Shown one piece after another: positions 45,955 through 54,500 of a stretch of DNA of 64,000 nt. Origin of the DNA: Actinokineospora alba (GTDB lineage: Bacteria; Actinomycetota; Actinomycetes; Mycobacteriales; Pseudonocardiaceae); assembly GCF_004362515.1 (NCBI RefSeq), contig NZ_SNXU01000001.1, positions 2,852,001-2,916,000 on the forward strand. The letters run 5' to 3'. The notes beneath the pieces were generated by a model. The model was not told where the DNA came from and made no database searches. It saw nothing but the letters and a program-made list of their open reading frames with translations. Position numbers and translations under genes: made by a program. Positions within the stretch are counted from its first letter, which is position 1. Each line of letters opens with the position of its first letter.

Positions 45955-46560
45955 CTCCAGGGAGCGCGAAGGCGATAGTGGACAACCCGTTGGAGACGAG
46001 GAAGGTGTTCGGCTCGTAAGTGGGATATAGCCGCGACATCCACATTTCGCCGCCCCGGTGTCGGTCAGGACGATATCGGTGGGTTCATGGCGGCGCGGCG
46101 AGTGCGTCCAGCGACCGGGAAGGGGTCGGCGTGCAGGCCTACGGTGACCGGGTGGTGCAGCTCCACTTTCTGCGGGAAACTGGTGCAGGTGAAGGACGGC
46201 CTTGTCCCGACTGGGGTTGACTTTGGCCGGGTCGAACTCGTGGAGTTCGTATCCGACACAGACGATCACGTCGGCGTCATCGAAGCCAAGTTGGTGTAGT
46301 CGTGCCGCATGAAACCCACCGCGCCCAAGGCATGGGGGTGGTCATCGGGGAACACGCCCCTTGCCGTGGAATGTTGTCGCCACCGGCAGCCCTGGCTGTT
46401 CGGTAAAGCGCACCTGTGCGGCGCCCGTGCCGGCACGGGCAGCGCCGTGCCCGGCCAACACGATTGGCCGCCGCGCCGCGGCCAGCACCGCTGCGGCCCT
46501 GGCGACCTGGGTCGGGGACGGTTCCTCGGGCTGCTGGCGGCCAGGCCGACGACGATTCGG
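45955..46560 (-). pseudogene. Thiamine-diphosphate enzyme (acetolactate-synthase-like) fragment, multiply frameshifted
   Basis: Read on the minus strand with frame changes, the order matches the central and early C-terminal part of an acetolactate-synthase-like enzyme: 'VLAAARRPIVLAGHGAARAG', 'PGLPVATTFHGKGVFPDDHPHALG', 'VIVCVGYELHEFDPAKVNPSRDKAVLHL', 'LTDTGAAK' and then 'MWMSRLYPTYEPNTFLVSNG' (shortened landmarks). Frame breaks occur near 46530, 46375, 46285 and 46040, and the N-terminal domain and the C-terminal cofactor-binding part are missing. Confidence 0.75.
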
Positions 46561-46689
46561 TTGCCTTTTATTACCTCAATGACGGCCCGGACACTCCCAA
46601 TATTTCTGGTCGGGGTCGTGAGATCGAGGAGTTTCTGAATAGGCTGACTCTCAGCGGTACACGCACGACGAAATAGGATGGAATCCCGG

Positions 46690-47241
46690 ATGAGTGTTCG
46701 CGCTGACGTTCTCAAGCGTGCCCGTTTTGCCGCTCTGCTGACGGCCGTGGTGGCCACGACAGTGGGTGTGGCCGCCGCCGCGCCCGCGTCAGCAGCGTCG
46801 AGTGGTGGTGTGCTGAAGGTGTGTTCGGTGGGGAACTACACCTCATTCGTTCGGTTCCCCGCGAGGGGCACGGTGACGTGGCCGGTGCCTGCGGGCGTGT
46901 GCATCAACACCAAGATCGGCTTCAGTCAGAATGTGGAGCTGATTGAGGTCTGGGGCTACGCGGGCGGGCGCGAGTTCAAGCTGCAGACGGCCGGATGCGG
47001 CCGGCGTGCGGCAGTATCGTCGAGACCCATGGCGACCGCCCCGACAACCGGTGGGCGGGAGTTCAAGCGGTTTCGATCTTCCCCTGCCGTTCCTGAGGTT
47101 GCTTCCAGCGGAGGCGGGTGGGGATTCGCATCAAGCGGCTGCTGGCGATCCCCGGACACCCGACCTCAATCACGCCGTCGGCGCGACACTCCTGGCGAGG
47201 CCGCCGGCCCCTGCCGCCATCACCCTGACACCAGCCGGTGA
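46690..47241 (+). CDS. Small secreted protein, C-terminus probably replaced
   Basis: The ATG at 46690 (an ATG at 46678 adds four residues) starts a clear signal peptide: basic N-region (RADVLKRAR), hydrophobic core (FAALLTAVVATTVGVAAAA) and cleavage after 'APASA'. The mature part (KVCSVGNYTSFVRFP; GVCINTKIGF; IEVWGYAGG) resembles small secreted actinomycete proteins with paired Cys. After about 'REFKLQT' (46990) the sequence becomes basic low-complexity residues up to the stop at 47241, so the original C-terminus seems lost. It lies amid gene debris. Confidence 0.5.
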   Translation: MSVRADVLKRARFAALLTAVVATTVGVAAAAPASAASSGGVLKVCSVGNYTSFVRFPARGTVTWPVPAGVCINTKIGFSQNVELIEVWGYAGGREFKLQTAGCGRRAAVSSRPMATAPTTGGREFKRFRSSPAVPEVASSGGGWGFASSGCWRSPDTRPQSRRRRDTPGEAAGPCRHHPDTSR

Positions 47242-47326
47242 GAAGTTCACAGAGGAAGTACTTCCGATCCTGGTCTTACTCGCCCAAGCCGAAAGCCGGA
47301 CCAGTCCCAACACCACGCGCTTGTGA
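47160..47326 (+). pseudogene. LysR-type regulator HTH fragment
   Basis: Encodes 'DLNHAVGATLLARPPA' followed by 'ITLTPAGEKFTEEVLPIL', which is the end of a LysR helix-turn-helix (LExxLGxxLLxR...LTxAG) followed by the linker helix. The helix before it and everything after it are absent. It is too short for a firm call. Confidence 0.35.
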
Positions 47327-47389
47327 GAAATACTGCCTCGGATCGTGGTCGTGCTCGCCATCAATTAGGGTGGCGCGCCGATGGGCGTT

Positions 47390-47790
47390 CGTGGTCACGG
47401 TTGTTCGACGGCGAAACGGCCAGTCCGGTGGACAACCCGTCGTGATCATCGAAGGAACGACGATAGCCGGAGTCGGCTGCGCGGCGGATCTGCGGCATGG
47501 GGAGACCGTGGTGGAGTTTCCGGGCGCCACCCTGTTTCCTGGTCTGATCGACCCTCATGTGCACCTCGCCTTCGACGCGAGCTCCGACTCGGTGAAGCCG
47601 CTCGCCGAGCGCGACGACGATGCTGTCGCGGCCGCAATGCGCTTCGCGGCCACGACAGCATTGCGCGCCGGCATCACGACCATTCGGGACCTCGGTGACA
47701 GGGACTTCTGTCACTGGCGCTGCGAGGCGCGGTGGACCTGCCGACCATCGTCGCGGCCGGGCCGCCACTGACCACTGTTGGAAGGGCACT
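47390..47790 (+). pseudogene. Amidohydrolase N-terminal fragment
   Basis: 'VVIIEGTTIAGVG', 'FPGATLFPGLIDPHVHLAFDAS' and 'LRAGITTIRDLGDRDF' give the start of an imidazolonepropionase-type amidohydrolase with the H-x-H metal ligands. Near 47706 one base is missing, and the next frame continues with 'LSLALRGAVDLPTIVAAGPPLTTVG' (landmarks). It then ends against the start of the second giant gene, so about three quarters of the enzyme is gone. Confidence 0.7.
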
Positions 47791-47798
47791 GATCGATC

Positions 47799-48580
47799 GT
47801 GGCGGCGGATGTCTATTTCCCGGAGTGGCTTGACTGGTTGACGGTGTCGATCGTTGGTACCAGGGGAGATCAGGTCGATGTTGCGGCGACTCGGGCGACG
47901 GCGGATCGGTATCGCGAGCTGGCCGTGTTTCTTGATGGGCTGGGATACCTGATCGCCGGTGCGGCGGCCGGGGTTGATGACGCTATCGGGGGCAATGCCG
48001 GCCGGGCGTTCCGGGGGAACGCGGACGAGGTGGTGGTGCCGTTGCCGCAGGTTGCCGGCTTGGCGGGGACGCAGGGGGATGCCCTGGACGATTTCGCGTT
48101 GAACGTGGAGTCGAGTAACTACTCGACGATGTACGAGCTCACGTTCTTCGCGTCGTCGATTGTGTGGGCGCTGACGAGCCCGTTCACCGCGTGGATGGTG
48201 CCCGAGTTCATTGCCGGCGCCCGTTTGGCGGTCGCTCAGATCTTCGCGCTCAGGGACGCCGTGACGTTGGCGGTGAAGGAGGCCGTGGAGGAGGCCGCTG
48301 AGGAGGTGGCTCAGGGCGCGTTGGTCCAGTTGCACCAGAAGGTCGAAGGTAATCGACACTCCGTGGACTGGGACTCGATCGCGATCGGTGCGGTCGCGGG
48401 TGCGGCGGCGGGTGGCCTCATGTCCGGTTTGCGCAAGCTTGGCGAGAAGTTCACCCCGGATTTCTCGAAGACAGTGCTGTTCTCCGGTCTGACCGAGGGC
48501 GTCACGGAAGGCATCGTGGGCGTTGGTGTCACCGGTGTGACGGGTGGGAACCTGTCGGATGCCTGGATGGGTGTGGTCGG
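47799..48580 (+). other. WXG100-like N-terminal secretion domain of the second giant
   Basis: Begins 'YFPEWLDWL', followed by helices 'TADRYRELAVFLDGLGYLI' and 'AGRAFRGNADEVVVPLPQ', hydrophobic helices around 'FFASSIVWALTSPFTAWMV' and a Gly-rich 'AVAGAAAGGLMSGL' stretch. This is the usual head of actinobacterial T7SS-exported toxins. The literal W-x-G is absent, as is often the case in such heads. Confidence 0.55.
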
Positions 48581-51500
48581 CGGGTTCAACTCCGGTTCCC
48601 TGGAGCACGGCGCCAACGAGGTCGGTGACAAGATCGACGATCTGGTCAACGGGCCGAAGATGCCCAACATGGATGCGCTCGAGCGGCCGACTTCGGTCAC
48701 GCCGAGCGGGCCACAGGGCACGACTGACGGTGGCGACGGGCCCCCCACGCCGATCACGCAGGACGTGGAGTCCGAGTTGCCCCCGGGCGTCGACAAGCCC
48801 GGCACGGACACGCCGGGTGTCGATGGGCCCGGCTCGGACACGCCGGGTGTTCACGGACCAGTGACGGACACGCCAGGTGTTGACGAGCCTGGTTCGCAGA
48901 CGCCGGGTGTTGACGGACCTGAGACGGATGCGCCGGGTGTTGACGGGCCTGGTGCGGATGCGCCCGGCCTTGATGGGCTTGGCACGGACGTGCCGCTGGT
49001 CGTCGGCGCGCCGTCGAACATCCCTGCGGGGGCGCCGCAGAACAAGCCGCCAGGGCACGATCCGCAAGGGCAGGACCTGCCAGGCCGGGATCGGCCCGCC
49101 GAGACCGGGCCACACTTGGAGCAGCTCGGCGTTGATCAGCCGGCACCGCACTCCATCCTGCCGCACACTCCGCCACCGATCAACGGCCCAGTGGCCGACG
49201 GGCCGCGGATCGAACACCCGGTGATCGACGTCCCCGTGGTGGACACCCCGGTGATCGCTGGTCCACGGCTGGACGACCAGCCGCTGGAGGGTCCGCGGAT
49301 CGATGCCCCGGTGGTTGAGGGGTCGCGGGTCGAGGTTCCGGACGGACCGACTGTCGAAGGACGGAATTCCGTTGATCCGGGCCAGGTCGTCGGCGACCCG
49401 ACCGTCACTCCGGTTCCGGTCCCGTTGACGGACACGGTGACCGCGCCGCCGGTGACTGTCGACTCGCCACTGTTCAATGGGGTGGATCCCCACGCGCCGA
49501 GTGCGCTGCCGGGCGATACGGCGGACCCGACCTCCGTTGCGCCCCAGCCGATCCCGACCCAGGCGACGACGGATCACACGCCAACGGATCAGCCTCCGAC
49601 GCAGGCCGGTCCACTGCCGGTGACGAGCCCGCCGAGTGGTCCGTTCGCGCAGACGACCCCGCCGACGACCCCACACATGGACCTGGCTTTGGGTGGCGCC
49701 GATCCGACACGGTCGGGCGGTCAGGTCGGGGAGCATGTCCCCAGTGGAGAGTCCGACGACGGTCGGTTGCCGTTGGTGCGGGAGTCCGGTATTCCGCAGG
49801 GTTCCGCGTTGGGTGATCTCGGGGTTCAGGGCCCGGTGGGACACAACGTCGATGGTCCGCGGCTTGGTCACCCGGGCGCGGTGCCGGTCGACTTGCCGCC
49901 GTTGAACGTTTCGCACGCGGGGCCGGTCTCACCGATTGGGCAGGCGGGCGGCCCGGCGGGTCCGGTCACCGTCGCGCCGCAGACATCTGCGACCCCGGTG
50001 AATCCCCAATCGGGTTCGTCGAGCCCGGTTCGGGGCGGCACGGAGTCCGTGCCGTCCGGGGATCAGGCCGGGGCCGTTTCCAGTGGACGGTCGGATCTTG
50101 GCAGGTTGCCGCTGGAGCGGGAGTTTGAGGTGCCGCGCAGCCCCGCGTTGGGCGATGTCACCCCTGCGCCGAGCGTGAGCGACACCCCTTCGCCGCAGAG
50201 CATCGCCCCGGTCGAGCAGGCGCCTGCCGTCCTCGGCCGGACGGACACACCTATCGCCGATGCGGGCCCCGTCGCCGACACCCATGTCCCGGGCGAACCG
50301 GCGACAGATCACTCCGACGTCGAGGTATCCGATGTCGAGGTATCCGAGGTCGAGTCGGTCTTCGATGGTGACCGCTCGGATGTCACGGATGCGAGTGATC
50401 TCGGTGACGTCCCGGTTGTGCCTGTTCAGGTTCCGCCGGTCTATGGCACGCCGCACGGCTATCCGCGGGGTGAGTCGCTCGCTGCAGCTCCCGCGCAGCA
50501 GGGTGGCCGGATCCACATGGCGCCGGGTTGGCCTAAGCCGGTGCGGTCGGCGTTCGAGGTCCGGCGGGGGCGGCGGGGCGTGGACACCGTCGTGGAGGTC
50601 ACGGTGTTCGTCGACCTCCAGCCGAAGGGCCGTCAGGATGTCCTTGTCCGGCAGCAGGTGCTGCGGGAGGCTCAGCTTGCCGTCGACTGGTACTACAACC
50701 AGCCGAATCTGCGCCTGCGCAATGGTGACCTGCTGCGTTTCCGTATCCAGCCCAAGTCGGCGGACGATCCGCTGCACCATGCGGTGACCATCGATGCCGA
50801 CCACGAGATCGACCATCTGCACTGGCGGCCGGGCATGCCCAGCGTGACCTATGCGCACGAGTTCGGCCACATGATCGGCCAACCGGAGGAGTACGCCGAG
50901 AACCAGCCGAAGCCGGACAACAATGCCAAGGACAACAATGCCAAGGACAAGAATGTCGAGGACAAGCCGAAGAGGCTCGATATCAGTGGCACCGTCATGG
51001 GCCGCCACACGGAGATCGGCCCGGACGGAAAGCCGCGCCTGATCACCGACATCAAGGTGCCGCAGCGATTCGTCGACGTCCTGGCTCGCAACCTCGGTAT
51101 CGACGACCTCACCCCGACCGGCCACGACACACCGTTGCGCCAGGACAACATCGTCACCCCCGAACTACCCGAAGGCACCCCACTCCCCAAAGCACCACCG
51201 TTCGAAGTCGATCCGGCGGCAACGCCCACCGGAATGGCCAGGGACAGTCAGCCAGGGACGTCGGTCATGGCCGGCCACACAGACACGCACGCGGCCTGGG
51301 TGAACTCGGTCGGCGGCACCGGCGTGTCGATCAACCCAACACCTCCGCCACCGACCTCGGGGGCCGTACGGCGGCGAGGGGTGCGCGAGCCTCCGCGTCG
51401 GCGGCACGAGCGCCGCCGGTTGCGGCATGCGGCGGAGACGGCGGAGGCCGAGTTGCGTCACGTGCCGGGCTGGGACGTGCTGATCATGCGGGCGCGGCGT

Positions 51501-54500
51501 GCCGAGTTGTTCGCGGACCAGGTTGTCGCGGCGGTACTCGCGGCGCGCAGTCACACCAACCCCGGTGTCGGCTGGTCGACTTTTTCGGCCAGGACTAAGA
51601 CAGAACCTGCCTCGGCAGGTGGGGACAGCGAGGCCGGTTCCCACGAGGCCGCCTTCGGCACTCTCGGGATACCCGCGCGAGTGCGGGATCTGGTGGTGGG
51701 GTGGCGTCCGCCTGGTGCGGATGATCCGGACGGGGTTCCGAATCTGAAGCTGTTCGTCACGGGCAAGCCTGAGCTGGTTCGTTATTTTCCCGCACCGCTC
51801 AAACAGAAGAGGTTGCCGGCGCCGGCGAAGGAGATGTTGCGTGCGTGGGTGCGGGGTATGCGTGGCCAGACTGATACCGATACGGGCAAGGCCTACCTGG
51901 CGAAGCGGGTGGCTGCCCTGTCCGGTGGCATGGTCAGCCAGTCGGTCGTCACCAAGAGCTGGGCGGACATGGGGGAGGCGGTGCCTGATGAGTTGCGGGA
52001 TAAGGTGCTGGAGTGGCGCCCGCCTCGTGCGGATGATCCGGACGGGGTTCCGAATCTGAAGCTGTTCATCACGGGCGAGCCTAAGCTGGCTCGTTATTTC
52101 CCTCCACCGCTCACCTTGAGGAGGTTGCCGGAGTCGGCGAGGGAGGTGTTGCGTGCGTGGGTGCGGGGTCTGCGTGGCCAGACCGAGCTCGGTACGGGCG
52201 AGGCCTACACGGCGAAGCGGGTGGCTGATCTGTCCGGTGGCATGGTCAGCCAGACGGTCGCCACAGGCATCTGGGCGGAGATGGCGGAGGCGGTGCCTGT
52301 TGAGTTGCGGGATCGGGTGCTGGAGTGGCGCCCGCCTCGTGCGGATGATCCGGATGGGGTTCCGGATCTGAAGCTGTTCATCACGGGCGAGCCTAAGCTG
52401 GCTCGTTATTTCCCTCCACCGCTCACCTTGAGGAACTTGCCGGCGCCGGCGAGGGAGGTGTTGCGTGCGTGGGTGCGGGGTCTGCGCGGCCAGACCGATC
52501 CCGATACGGGCAAGGCCTACACGGCGAAGCGGGTGGCTGATCTGTCCGGTGGCATGGTCAGCCAGACCGGTGTCATCGCCATCTGGGGGGAGATGGCGGA
52601 GGCGGTGCCTGATGAGTTGCGGGATCGGGTGCTGGAGTGGCGCCCGCCTCGTGCGGATGATCCGGACGGGGTTCCGAATCTGAGGCTGTTCATCACGGGC
52701 GAGCCTAAGCTGGCCCCCTATTTTCCCCTACCGCTCACCTTGAGGAACTTGCCGAAGCCGGCAAGAGAGGTGCTGCGTGCGTGGGTGCGGGGTCTGCGTG
52801 GCCAGACCGATCCCGGCACCAACAAGCCTTACAACGCGGCGCGGGTGGCTGCCCTGTCCGGTGGCATGGTCAGTGAGACGGGTGTCACCAACAGCTGGGC
52901 GGATGTGGCGGAAGTGGTGCCTGATGAGTTGCGGGATCGGGTGCTGGAGTGGCGCCCGCCTCGTGCGGATGATCCGGATGGGATTCCGGATCTGAAGCTG
53001 TTCATCATGGGCGAGCCTGAGCTGGATCCCTATTTTCCCCTACCGCTCACCCAGAGGAGGTTGCCGAAGCCGGCGAGGGAGGTGTTGCATGCGTGGGTGC
53101 GGGGTCTGCGTGGCCAGACCGAGCTCGGTACGGGCGAGGCCTACACAGTGACGCGGGTGGTTGCTCTTTCCGGCGGCCTGGTCAGCCAGACGGTCGCCAC
53201 AGGCATCTGGGCGGAGATGGCGAAGGCGGTGCCTGATGAGTTGCGGGATAAGGTGCTGGAGTGGCGCCCGCCTCGTGCGGATGATCCGGATGGGGTTCCG
53301 GATCTGAAGCGGTTCATCACGGGCGAGCCTAAGCTGGCCCCCTATTTTCCCCTACCGCTCACCATGATGAGCTTGCCGAAGCCGGCAAGAGAGGTGCTGC
53401 GTGCGTGGGTGCGGGGTCTGCGTGGCCAGACCGAGCTCGGTACGGGCGAGGCCTACACGGCGACGTGGGTGGCTGATCTGTCCGGTGGCATGGTCAGCCA
53501 GACCGGTGTCGTCGCCATCTGGGGGGAGATGGCGAAGGCGGTGCCTGTTGAGTTGCGGGATCGGGTGCTGGAGTGGCGCCCGCCTCGTGCGGATGATCCG
53601 GATGGGGTTCCGGATCTGAAGCTGTTCATCATGGGCGAGCCTGAGCTGGATCCCTATTTTCCCCTACCGCTCACCTTGATGAGCTTGCCGGCGCCGGCGA
53701 GGCAGGTGTTGCATGCGTGGGTGCGGGGTCTGCGCGGCCAGACCGATCCCGATACGGGCGAGGCCTACACGGCGACGCGGGTGGCTGATCTGTCCGGTGG
53801 CATGGTCAGCCAGACGGTCGTCTTCGTCGCCTGGGGGAAGGGGGCGAAGACGACGTTGGACACGGACGTGGCGTTGCGGGAGGCGGCGCGGGCGCGGGGG
53901 TTGGGGGTGGTTGAGGTGCCCGGTGATGGTGACTGTTTCTACAACGCTGTGTTGCAGACGGTGCCGGAGGAGGTGTTGCGGTCGGCGATGCTTCACCGGG
54001 GCCAGCCGATGACGGTCAGTGGGCTGCGTGTCCTGTTGGCCCAGGCTTACGAGCATTCACTGCAGGACCCCGATTTCGTGCTGGGGCTTTACAGCATGGC
54101 TATTGAGCAGGAATTGGCTTGGGCTGTGCGGCTCCTTGCTCAGGGTTATGACCAGGATGACCCCGAGTTCGCGGCGTGGAGAGCCCAGATCCGGGATGAC
54201 TTCCTGCAAGCTGGTTCGTGGGCCAACACCAGTGGTGATATCGCTCCGCAGTTGGTCTCCGGGGTGCTGGATGTCACCATCCGCAATCTGAGCCCTAACC
54301 AGGTCGCCCCGGGCCAGGACGTCGCCCCGGGCCAGGAGGGCGTCTACTACCTTGCGTACAACGGCGTCAACCACTACGACGCCACACGTCCCCTGCCCGG
54401 GCAGGGGACGTCGGGTCCCGTCACGCGCCCGTCGGCCGCGCTGCCCACAGCCCAGCCCGGCGCGTTGGTCATGACCAACGTCGATGTCGACATGCCGGAT

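Noticed and set aside
46309..46676. Plus-strand frames in the 46.3-46.7 kb region
   Set aside because: They are the complement of the thiamine-diphosphate enzyme fragments on the minus strand.
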